Origin: Saccoglossus kowalevskii
Taxonomy: Eukaryota; Hemichordata; Enteropneusta; Harrimaniidae
Assembly: GCF_000003605.2 (NCBI RefSeq)
Contig: NW_003141314.1
Location: forward strand, 194,576 to 222,376
Direction of reading: 5' to 3'
DNA: 27,801 nucleotides
In this document: piece by piece, positions 11,353 to 23,700 of the stretch
Layout: every line of letters begins with the position of its first letter
Numbering within the stretch: position 1 is the first letter of the stretch
Program-made: the position numbers and the translations under genes
The notes under the pieces: generated by a model
The model's database searches: none
What the model was told of the DNA's origin: nothing
What the model saw: only the letters and a program-made list of their open reading frames with translations

Positions 11353-13669
11353 GTATACTGTCTGCTACATTCTATCACATACACACAGACACAAATAAAA
11401 GAATTCTATAAATATTTTTATGTAATTTTATGCAAAATATAAATGTAACATTTTAATTTAGGGAAAGGGTTTGTTTGTTTGAGACATTCTTCACTTCTCT
11501 TACCCTCTGTTTGCTCACATTTACGATGACAAACAATAATAAGAATTCAATAATAATAACAATAATAAATGACAATAATAATGACGATAATAATGATTAA
11601 AGGCAAACAAAAACTGTTACATAAAGGTTCTGATGCTGTGCTTAAAACAAATCCTGAGGTCTGTACAGCTGACAATCGTTACAACAGAAAATTTGAACGA
11701 AAATGTTGTCTCAAATATTAATAAACTTCTGTAATTGGTTCACTAAGTTCTGAGCAAATTTATGAAAATTGGCCTGATTGTTATCAGTTTTGAAATACTC
11801 TAGTTAAACCTGTGTATTTGGAACCACGTCTACAGTACAGACATTTTCGTTGGTGAGCTTACTTTAAACATGGAGCGAGTTTACTCCATGGTTTGAATTT
11901 TTTTAAAAATATATGCTTGGCCATTCACTGTGCAGTATGACATGACTATTAGGACACTCAGTAGAACAGCCTGTTCTGTATAGACTGTCAGTTTAGTATA
12001 TCACATCACTTTGAACATTGTACATGCTATGGATTTTAAAAAGCCGACAGCATTGATATCTCGACATTTGATTAAGTTATTACGCTGTGCATGTACTGGT
12101 AATAATATAGGGATGTCTATTTCAGCGACACAAAGTCTACAAGTTTGCCTGCAATGTTGCAATGATAACAATCAGGACAATGTTTTATAAATTCAACTAC
12201 AGAAGTAAATAAATATTGAGACCACATTTTCATTTCCGTTCTAATGACTGTATAATGAATATGAGAAAAACAAGTATTTACAACAGATTTTATTATTTTG
12301 GCTTAAAAAAAATCGCATATAAATGTAGTATGAGAGGGGATACTGATCATGGATTGGTTGCCTAGCTTGCTCATAGAAGAAACCTTATAATGGTTCAACC
12401 CAAAGCCCCTATGATAAAATAGAACATTCCTCAACATAACTAGTATACACACGAGCATAGTGAGTCAGAATAATGCAGTTTACTGATTGGTTTACTGATG
12501 TCATGTGATAAAAGATGACCAACAGGAAGTGAGATTCACTATATTGCTTTGTCGCTACTGGTTGATTGGCAAGTAGCTGACTGATATAATGAGTATATGG
12601 CATAGAAACATTTTTGATCAGTGTGAAAATGTTAAGCAGAAAAATTTCAGTCAACCAGTTATGATAAACTCAAATATCCAAAGAATTTATATTTAATTTT
12701 TGAAAAAGCAAATCCTAAATTCACTGACAAAAGTTGATCATGAAATGTTTGTAACACTTTTGACAAGAATAGAAATTTGACAATCAAGGACAAAAAATCT
12801 CTGAACAAACTGAGCATGAACACCCCTTATATTTACAATATTTTGGTATCCACTGCCACAGTTAGACAACGTTGGGAATGTTCCATTTTATCACAGAGAA
12901 GGAAGCTATGAATAGATGAGCTTTTATGTATTTAGAATCCATTCACTTGACAAGCATCTCACAAAGAAAGTAATCTAAAATAATGATTTCAATCCATTTC
13001 ATTCTTCTCTCCAAAATCAAGTATTCCAGCACTTTTACCAAAAAATGTTTTGTAATTAAAGAGAAACACATATTTACAAAGTCTATCTTTAAGTGTGTGG
13101 ATGTAACCATGGTTTCATTACCACACTAAAATTGTATACACAATAAATATTAAAAAAAAAATGCATCGACATGGATTATTTCATTACAAAAACATTCACA
13201 AATTTGACAGAAACAGCTAATGCATGCGCTTTGAGAGTGTGGAGCTTAATTTGAAAGTAAAAAAAAATGGAGACATTAATTTGAAATTAAAGTGTATTAC
13301 TCCATATGGCCAACCCTCAAATTAAGATTGTGGCACATTCCATTCCACTGTAGATGACACAGCACAAGTAACAGAGGGAATGACAAACAGTGATCACAGA
13401 ACACAGATCATAGTGAGTTTACAGATGCCATAAATGATTCTTTTCATGTCTCAAATCAATGTTTCAAAAACAAATCTTAAAGTAGACTTGCGACTACAGC
13501 AGAAAGAGTGGAAACATCAATTTTCAAAAAAAAAAAGTGTTTAATCTAGTTATAAATTTGGTAAACATTACCACTCAAATGCAGGTCAGTTTATAATTTT
13601 TTGTCAAAAATTCCACCATAGGAATAATGCATGATACTTATAATTAATATTATTTAAAAAACAATCTAT
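11353..13669. other. intergenic region with simple repeats
   Basis: AT-rich DNA with no open frame that looks coding on either strand. An interrupted AAT/ACA trinucleotide repeat lies around 11535-11600. If the KIBRA transcript uses a more distal polyadenylation site, part of this stretch could be 3' UTR. Confidence 0.6.
11535..11600. repeat. imperfect (AAT)n-type microsatellite
   Basis: AATAATAATAACAATAATAA-like units with interspersed GAC/GAT run through this segment. It is a simple-sequence tract in intergenic DNA. Confidence 0.7.
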
Positions 13670-14649
13670 TCAAATTAAAAACACTAAATTTTATTTGGGC
13701 TAGGCCTGTATTGTCATACAGAGTTGCCCCTGTATTATAGCTGGGTAAACCCCATTAATTTCAGAGCCCACCCCCCCATCTGTTCTCAAACTTCAGGGGA
13801 GCGAGTTGTATGCTTTCCAAACCCAGTGTTAACCAATGATAGAGCTCTGTCTCTGTCTATTATTTTCCACAAAATATGTACAAATCTCAAATTTATGATG
13901 AGAAAAAAAAAGTCTGAATTTGTCTTGAATTTCATTCACACGTACGTACTTATTCACTCACTTATACTTTTTCATACAATATTGAACTGGCTTGAAATGA
14001 AACACACATACCGAAAGATCTGATATGCTATTTGGAGCTGTCCTTGGAGTCCTGCCATGACAGCAGCAGTACGTAAAATTATTCACTTTTACAAAAAATG
14101 CCACGGATGATATAATACAAATCTATATGTCTTTCTATACAGGATATTATTTTTCCACAGAAACACTGTGTGTCAGCACGAGGGCCAATATGAGCGAACT
14201 GGGCTATGTAATCTTGAAATAAGAAAAGCTTATAACTTTATAGGGGATAATCGATTCAAGATGTAAAAGGCAATATACATTTTTGGGCTAAAAATATCCC
14301 AATAATCCCTTCTTCGAAATCCAATTTTCAAAGGTACAAAACAATCTCCCACATTTCTTGATTCAGGGTACACACCCACATGAAAAGTGCTTTTAACACT
14401 GAAAACTTAAGGATGACAATGAAATCACGTTTTTGAGGTTGGTTATTAACCCTGTTTTAGTAACAAGTTCATTCTGGGTATTATTGTACACAACATACAT
14501 TTTCTGCTTCCTAGATATGTAGGATGGTCAAAATCAGAAAGCCTTGATGACACGTTAACGATGATTAGTCTTTTCTTCTTTTCCTTCTTTCCCGGAATGA
14601 TGTTTTACCCACAATGCAGTACTGAGATCATAAGGTCAACATTCAGAGG
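13670..14649 (-). other. probable 3' UTR of KIBRA
   Basis: On the minus strand this follows the KIBRA stop codon. The first canonical AATAAA downstream of the stop is at 13690-13695, giving a 3' UTR of roughly 950-980 bases if used. Plus-strand open frames inside it (for example 13724-14023) show no family signal. Confidence 0.5.
13690..13695 (-). terminator. candidate polyadenylation signal of KIBRA
   Basis: The plus-strand TTTATT is AATAAA on the gene's strand. It is the first canonical hexamer after the stop at 14650, with T/A-rich DNA further downstream on the gene's strand. Longer 3' ends cannot be excluded. Confidence 0.45.
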
Positions 14650-14710
14650 TCATTCCTGTGGCAGTGCTGGAACATTGACATTCGCTGTGGTGAAAAACGC
14701 CATCTTTTCC
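14650..14710 (-). CDS. KIBRA last coding exon
   Basis: It completes a split Arg codon and encodes [19 protein letters not shown] then TGA. The EKMAFF block matches the vertebrate C-terminus, but the final ADDV-type PDZ ligand is replaced by PALPQE. Confidence 0.9.
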
Positions 14711-17700
14711 CTGAGAGAGAAAACAAGACGACAATGTTAATATATCAGTATTCATGAGAATCATGTGGTTGAAACCATGCATCATTTTGTGAATACATTG
14801 ATGATATTGCATTAAGAAAGCGTGTAAATACCTGAATGACATTATTTGTGGAGTCTGGTTTTGGCTCTGTCGAAGTTTGTATACTTCTTTAGAAGCCTTT
14901 TTCATCAACTTTTGGTTCTTCTCTTGTTCTTGTTGCTGTTTTCGTTGTACCTCTAATTCTGCACTCTCAAGTAATTTTCTAATGATGTCACTTTGACTGA
15001 GCCAGCTAGGATTTTCACCTGAGTAGAAAAAAAACAGACTTTGAGAATCAGATTTTCCGTATCATATTAAAAGCAAATGTGCAAAATATAGTTATATCAA
15101 ACTTTATGAACAGTTGCCATGTCAACTTGAGATGTGTACACATTTATGCAAATATACAACAAATGTGAATTTGCATATCATAGATTCTAGGCTTGTTCAA
15201 TTCGTGATATTCAAAAATATTTGCAACATTGTAGGCAGGTCATAATTACGTACCTGCAGCCTGCGCCATTTCCATTCGTTCCTTTATCTCCTTCAGTCGT
15301 TGGATTTCTTCATGAATGTGTTCTTGTTTTGTTCTTGAAGCTTGAAGGTCAAGTTCAAGATCCAGTGACGTTCGGTGGTGATTCTTTTCAACGTGAATCT
15401 GCGGCACTCTAGAATTCTGCATCGTAAAGAAACGATTAGAGATATCATAGTCACAAGAAAATCATTAACTACATAGCAACAATGGTAACAATTTCACTTT
15501 GATATCTCCATTATTTTTAGTATTTCATGATAGGAACCCTATTAAAACTTTAAATCATTTTGAAAATTTCAATAATGTGAGAAAGTTGAATAAAAAAACC
15601 AAAAAAAACCTTACCTTCTTCCATCGATGACTTCGCCTTTCCAACGAGTTCCTGACAAATGGTCTACGATACAAAGGCATGGAACTGTCACTATCGCTAC
15701 GATTAAGCTGTAATAAAAAATGGTACAAAATTAGGATAGGATATTTTATTTTGAATGTACACAAAAACAATGCTTGAGTAAAGTCAGCTTGCGAACATTC
15801 TGATAATAACACCCCCACCCTCCTAAGAAATATGTGGTAATATTTTGAGGTTAATTTTGAAGAATTATAAATCGATGTTCAAAGTGTGTGCATGATAACA
15901 ATATTGACTGCAATAAAAAAAAAAAATTTTCAGCATAGTATATGAAGTCTGCCCTCAATGTGATCTTCATATTTGCACTGTAGAGGGCGCCAACACACAT
16001 AAGGTATGTGGCAAGGGGAGGGAGACATTGATTTGAAAAAAGCTGACAAATAGTGACCTTTTGTAGGCAAGAAAACTAGCAGAAATTATGAAATTCATAT
16101 ATTCTGATTATGACAAAATACAAATTGCTCCTACACCAAATCTACCCACCTTACATATATACTGATGTTTTTTAGGACCAGGAGAGAATGTTGCCGATCG
16201 AACAATATTACTACCACGTAAATTTCCACTGTTATCATCTTTATGTCTTGAAGTCTTGCCACTGCGCATAAACTCCCCGCTCGTCATAGCGTCAGTGTTT
16301 GTTTCCTTATCACACAAGTTGGCAGGTGCAAGTCCGTACATATTCATTTGCTCTTGCATAACAATTTGTTCGTACATGCTCAAATGCTCAGGCATGCCCA
16401 CATGTGCCGGCAAACACATTTGCTCCGGCATATCTGCATGTTCGTATATGTTCGTTAAAGTACTCTCACTGCCTATTGTAAACTGTGGAACTTGTGGCTG
16501 TTGGAGTTGCTGCTGCTGTTGATGCTGCAACTGCTGCTGCAGTAACTGTTCCTCATACAACTGTTGTTCCTGGAACAGTTGCTGCTGCTGGAGCTGTAGA
16601 TATAATTGGTGTTGCTGTTCTTCCGTTAAGACTGGTGCTGGGAGAGACATGGTATCCTGATGCATGACTGGAACATACTGCAGCGGCTGTTGTTGTTGTT
16701 GTTGTTGCTGTTGTTGCTGATGCTGGTAATAACCGGTATCAAATGAGCATGATCGTAACCTACAAATAATAGATATTGCACATAAGCAGTAAATCTGCTA
16801 ATTAGTGAACAATGACCAACCTTCAATGCCTTTAACCTCATGGCAAACCTACAAATTCCTGGCTGTGCTCTCAATGTATAATGGATGTGAATTTTTATTT
16901 TGAAAATTAAACCTGAAACATTCAAGTTACCTTGATTCAAGTTCTTCTTGCGCTGTTCTGTCATCAGTTACTCTTTCGCCAGTTGATGCCCGTCGTAGCC
17001 TGAATGACAATGCTTCCAACAATTCCACCACTCTGTCGTTACTCTGAAAGGGCAAAGGCATTTTAGGAAATAAGATTCAAGGAAATTATACTTAGTATGT
17101 CTAAATAATTTGCATATTTACCCAACAATGTACTTCAATCTAATAACACAAGTTTTTAGTTACATTTCTAGTTTTAAAACTAATCAAATCGTAGCATTGT
17201 AAGAGTCCAATCAGACTATGACCACTCAAAATGTGGTTAGTACTTTGAATGTTATGCAGCGACAACCGTTTAGTGCAATGTAGTATTCCTCCCATTCAAA
17301 CCAAGAAATCATAACTCACCGGTGGTGTATTACTATTTATACTGTTTGGTGAGTCAGACAGTGAAGTATGACCGCTACACTTTCTGCTTTCATTCTGCAA
17401 GTACTTGAAATTGAGTATGTTATACCACTGTGTCCTCACCGCTGAGGCTGGGTTGAAATCAGCAAGACTCACTTGAGCTGCACCCTACAAATACAAATTG
17501 TTTAATTAAGACATTGAAAATAAGTACACATAAACATGTTTTTATTCATTTACTATTGTAACCAAGGGAGTTTCAGAATACAATAATTTCCAGTATTTGA
17601 TCCAATATTTATGCAAATTATGAGATGAAGGCCAATAATTTCAAAAATCATGGTATATTGGATTGTGTTCACTTAACAAAACACCTTTTAATACTTTTGA

Positions 17701-20700
17701 AACAGCTGGTCTACTTTATTCAACATTATTTATGCAAATACAACAAATGTACGTAAATAGTTAATGGCACTAAAAAATCAAATCTTATTCTCAAAACTAA
17801 GTTAAATTTAGACAAATTTTGAAAGCCAGAAAAATATCAAAACATTTCACAATATCGTTCTCAGAATTACTGCATGAATTGGATAAATTTATATGGGACT
17901 ATACTGTTACAAAGCAGTTGCTCACCAAGCAATCCTCATCCTTGTTTTCACGGACACACCATACGTTGACCTGTATCGTCTTGCTACTGAGTTGCGTCTC
18001 CAAGATGGGAACTCTGAAAACTTCATTGAACACTGCTGCATAGTTATCATCACAAGGTTTCGTTGAAAGTACTAAATTAGTACTGGCAGGATATAATGCT
18101 ATTTTTATGTACCTAGGGAAAAGGATAAATATTTATAATAATGGTTAAAATAGCAATTTTGAATGACAACAATGCTTTCATGTTTCTTCCTGCTTGCCCA
18201 CCGAGGGGCCGCAGTGGAGACAGCTCACTCCGACTGCGTCTGATCTACCCGGTCTGCCAGGGACGCAATTTGCCCGACAGTCCTTCGACCAAAGCCCTAA
18301 ACTCGGAGGCAAACCCGGCGCCGTGCGAGGAAGGATCCACAAAGGGACCCGCGACGGGCCCAATAGGAGGGAAGACCTCCAGTTGAATGTTGCAACATGT
18401 TAACAAATGCAATGAAAAATTCAATAATTGAGTGCGGCAATCTAAGATATATGATAAAGCATATTTGGCATGACACACTAGGATTGTGTCCCTCGCTAAA
18501 TGAGATGCATAACAGCGAGAAACACGCTTAATGATGTTCAGAAAATAACTATTACATAACTGTATTACATAATGGTATTACTCACACTTTTGCCTTTTCA
18601 GGAATTGAAAGAGAGTTGAGATTCTTGGCTTGTTCAATGCTGATATGCAAATGACTATCTGTTACGTCGTATTTCAACCCAATCTGTACTTGAGCGGACT
18701 GACACACGTCACTAAAAAACACTTCATCTCCCGCTTCACCAGGTCTGTTCAACGGAAAAAAAAACACAAAAAAAAAACAATAATCAGTGTAATTAATTTT
18801 TCAGAATTCCACTGCAATTTAAACAAGGACGACTTGTACTAGTCTTGTAGTATCACAAAATTATCCTAGTTGTTGCTACTGTAAACAGCTCATTTGCATA
18901 AAAGTGAAGGTACACTACCAGTGTGTAGTTATTGGACATGAACGTCTGACTAGTTACAAACAACACATACACTCCACCGCGGTATTAGGTTGTTGTAAAA
19001 TACAGATGAACAATAGTGGATAGAAATATACAATAGGACTGTTAAGTGCTTCCCTGACACTGAATACAACAGTCAAAAAAATGTATATAATTGACTAGAC
19101 TGGATATTCTTTAATGGGTGAATGACACTGATGACCAGTCAACACTTGTCGGTACTGTTTGATATTAACAAATGTCACAGTCCAATGAAATGCACATCAT
19201 GCGTACCTGGGAAAACATGAGATTACAGGAACTACGCATCGTTACATGTACTGAGGCATTAATAACAGACAGAGTCCAGCTGTCATGCTTACATTTAAAG
19301 ATCAAAGTCAAAACTGCACAGTAAAAAGACTGAAGTTTTTTCTTAAACTTTACCTCTTGACTGCAGCCTCATAGACTCCGCTGTCGCCGGCGACAGATTC
19401 GTCAGAAATAGCTGCTGATACACTGCGTGTATTTGTATTTGATTGCCTGTCTGCAGGAATCACACCTGAATGGAGATAGATAAAGATTAATTTGGTTGAA
19501 ATATCTCTCTGTAATAAATAAATATCCTATGCGTTGTCATAAGATAATTTTGCTGACTGTCACTTGTCAGACATCTTGTTTTACTCTCGGTGATATTTCA
19601 TTTATTATCTCATACATACTGTGTATACGAATCACCACGACTACAAGCAAAGTATGATCACAAATCAGACTTGTACGCAACTCAACAATTTCTGCTACGA
19701 AAACCAAGAGAGATATTATGTCGATTTATGCCGGTAATTGATAATTGTACTGACCTGCAATACTTTCCGATATTGGACTGAGTGGCTGGTTTATAACATC
19801 CAAATTATAATCCACTGTACTTGGCTTTGAATCCAAATTTATTCTTGCAACTCCCTGTTGGACTGCTCGGCTACTTGCATCATAAGTCGGTGTAAAAGTG
19901 TTTTGTTGAATTAAAGGCACATACTGGCTATTACTATTATTACTAAGGCTAGTAGGCGGCACAGTGACAACTGTTGATGTCGTTTGCACATGCTCATTAG
20001 AGTCCAAGTGCAACTGAGCCTTTTGTTTTTCTAAGTTTAGAAAATGTTGCTGATAACTAGGAGGAGGACCTTCTGGAAGAGTCGGTGCTGTTTCTGTGGT
20101 AACAACTCCACTGCCAGGTGACGCCGGCGGTGATAACGACGACAAGGAAGATCGCGGGGACAGGGACGTCAGAGACTTTGGTGTCTCATTGGTTAAAAAT
20201 TTATTGGTTGATGGTCCTTGCGAGGCATTGGAACTTTCTGGTGTGTCAGTGCCAGATGTTTCATGGATTGGTGAAATATTGGTTCCTCGAACTGAAAGTG
20301 ACAGACTCATCCCTCCTTGGAGAAGCTCATCAACCTGAAAATAGAATGGATTGATCCAATCTTGTAAGTCCTGTCACAAATATTTATCACAGTTTCTGCT
20401 TGATTCCTATTGAATTATGACCAACTTACATCACATTCCTATATCAGCATGTTTCCATGACAACAATAAAGCAATGTAACAAAAACAAACCCACCTTTTC
20501 TTGTAGATCTCTGAGGTTGATGTCAGCAACACTTTGTGAATGTGGTATACCATAAATATCAGTGAAACTGACGTTCAAAGAGCCTTTACTGGATGCGAGA
20601 GAACCCTTACTGGAGGCGCTTAGCGAACCACGGCTTGAACTGGAGGAAATTGATAACGTACTAGCAGACAAACTGTCAAAGGAAAAATATAGAAATAAAT

Positions 20701-23700
20701 ATATAAAAGAATATTTAGCATTTGTACAGACCATGCTAGAAACAAAAATACAATAGAATAAGCTAAGGAAATATTCCAAGATCATAAGTACATTGTACAT
20801 TAAGCTCAGTACTAAACATCAGCTTACCTTTTTAACTGGTTTTCAAGGTAGGTACTTAATTGTGTTGTTTCTGACAACTGCTGCACCAATTCTTTTTTCT
20901 TCTCTTCCAATTTTAATCTTAAAAACAAACAAACAAGCCAAGATGAGAATAATCAACTATTTTTCATGGAGGTATGGTTTGAATTGCTTCCAATTCAAAT
21001 CAATCAGGACGTGTGTTACAAACTGCATATGCAACCAACACAAGTTTCAGTAAGGCTCTATCCGATTGATTTATGACATCTGTCAAAACAAATCTGATTA
21101 TAATCAAAATGTTTTTTTTTCTTGAAGAAGCAAAATTTAGTGGCAATGAATGGCACTTGACTGACCTCTACAAAAAAGACAGAATCGCAAAATGACAATT
21201 ATTTCGTATGATGTCTTTTCTACCTACCTATCACCTATTAACCTGTGTGATTGCTCCTTGGCATCCACTATCTCCCCAACTAATCTTTGTTTTTCTGCAT
21301 CTAATTGTTGCATTTCACCCTCACTCCTCTTTCTAGGATTGATTTTCCGCAGCTCTTTCAACAAATGTTCTTTCTCTTGAATTAGTAAAAGACGGTCTTT
21401 GTCAGCTTCATGCTGGCCAGGCAGTTCCTTATTTTCAATCTCTGCTAGCTGAATTTGAAGAAGGCATCGTCTGAAAAGAAAAGTACCCCGGTATGCGTTA
21501 TTGGATGATGCAAATATTTCTAATGCTGTTTGTTTAACCCTTTCACTATCACTGTTAACAATATAGTTCCGTTTTAAGTCTTGTTTTTGTCATATTAATT
21601 ATAGTCCAAAATTATTGTCATAATGCATGAAGATGTTAAGAATTAAATAAGGTTATTCATACTCCATATAAATATGAAATTAAGCTGATAAAGTTTTGCC
21701 GTAAACAAGAACAAGGAACAAATGTTAGAATCTAAACATTTTATTTTGAAAAAGTACGCCCTCACACAACAAAGAAAACTACTAACCTTCGCCTGGCTTC
21801 CTCATACTGTAGTTTTAACTTGGCTTTCTCGGCTAATCGAGCCCCAGATGGTGCACCAAAGTCCCCGGATAAGTTGGTCTGACATGACGTGCTCTTCCTC
21901 TCCTTAGCGATGGATGCAAGCGACGTTGTTGAAATTGAGATATCAGGTGCAGAAATACTACTTGAAAAGTTGCTTTTAAGTTTTCCTATCGCCTATGAGA
22001 ATGAAAAAGTTACATAAATTGGGTTCAGTATAAATAGCAGAAATCGAGTCAATTTATTTAAATGTATGCGATTTTCAGTATAACATCAACTCACCATCAT
22101 AAGATCAGCTTTCTCTTTCTCCCCCGAGCTAATACATTTCTGAATACTGTGTATTTCCGCCAATATGGCCTGCGCATCAGACAGCATGTATCCAGTATGG
22201 TACGTAGACATCTTCTCATCAACACTGTAGAACAACGCAAACAATGTCAAAACTGACTAAAAAATTGTAACATGTAGCTTGTGAGATACTAAATTTAAAA
22301 TGGGTATAAGTGAGAATGTATGCCAATAGTAGGTTGAGATGAGACATACTACTTGAGTTTTGTTTTTTATAACTACTTCCTACTGAGATCAGGCGGAGAT
22401 GCCTAATGGACAATAATGTAGTTGATAGTGGATGATGACATCATGACAACAAATGATGACATCATCACATCAAATGATGACATTATCACATTGTTTCAGG
22501 TAACACTTGACCTGCCTGCACAATGTATCTAATTACACTAGTGAGGCATAAGAGAATTGGAAATTGCCTCTGAAAAAAGTAAATCACCTAAGAGGATTGC
22601 ATGAGAGAAAAGCGGATTTTACAGTAAATACATTATTTATTATCTTAAGTACTTGGATCAACAGGCAAAGCTGAATTACTATTGGGAAGTTACATTTTAA
22701 TACGATAGAACTGCACTCCTAATACAGTGCTGTATATTGGTGGTCTTACTACGGTATACAGCCAATAGTCAACACCTGGCTGAGGAAATCATACACACAG
22801 AAGAATCAAGAATCCTGGGCTTGGAAAATGCATTGGTCAACACCGGCTGATTTAGTGAGAAAGTTTTTGATTTTTGTGACATGTAATTCGGCTCAAAAAT
22901 GAGACCCTCCATATAGAACAACTATGTACCGGCAACCCTAATTAAGGCACTACAGACCAGTGATCCATGAACCATAAAATAAACATAAGTAAGCCACACA
23001 AAAACATTCTCACTCTTAGTACTACTCTGATCAAATCAGAGAGAGAAAAAAAACACCATGGTAATTGTAATTGTATAGAGATCTTATCACATGGTGTAAA
23101 TTGCAAAGTTTATTTTATGATGGTTATCTTAGGAGAAGTTCACAGAGTACATTGTATTGCATCTGGTGGCTTTGTGAGCAGTCGTATAATGGGGCGATCT
23201 GATGTTAATAATTTGACTGACCTTTAAACTCAGAAAACAACTAAAAACAGGCATATTAACATGCATTGTTATTCTGTTCTCTGGTAGAGTGCCTGTATTT
23301 TGACAATTGAGTACTTCTGAAAATACAAGGCCACTCGGATATTACTGAACTCAAATGAACTTTTCAATAATAATTTCTATAGAAGTGAACCAAATTTCCA
23401 GTCTCCATAAATAAAAAGCTATACTGGATCAATGTGTCTGGGGGCAGAGTGATATATCACAGTCATGCACATCCCAAAATACATTTGTAACAGACATACT
23501 GGGTTACAAGTATTCACATAACACTAGAATCCCTCAAGATTACAATATACATATACTCCAACTGTAGGATAAAATCAATGCAACGTGATGTCTCAGAAAG
23601 TAAAAGAGTTTAAGATCTTGAAGGATATGTCAGTGGAGGTATAATAACTTGAAGTGCCTTGGCTTCTAATAGATCTTGTATTATTATACATTAATCTCCA

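Noticed and set aside
13724..14023. 99-codon plus-strand open frame near the KIBRA 3' end
   Set aside because: It lies antisense to the likely 3' UTR, with low-complexity hydrophobic content and no homology pattern.
18141..18478. several overlapping open frames in both strands within the GC-rich block
   Set aside because: Open frames arise easily in a GC-rich insert that lacks AT-rich stops. The block lies in an intron whose flanking exons join in phase without it, so it is treated as an insertion.
20096..20354. plus-strand open frames opposite the large Ser/Pro-rich KIBRA exon
   Set aside because: They are antisense to a strongly homologous KIBRA exon and show no family features.
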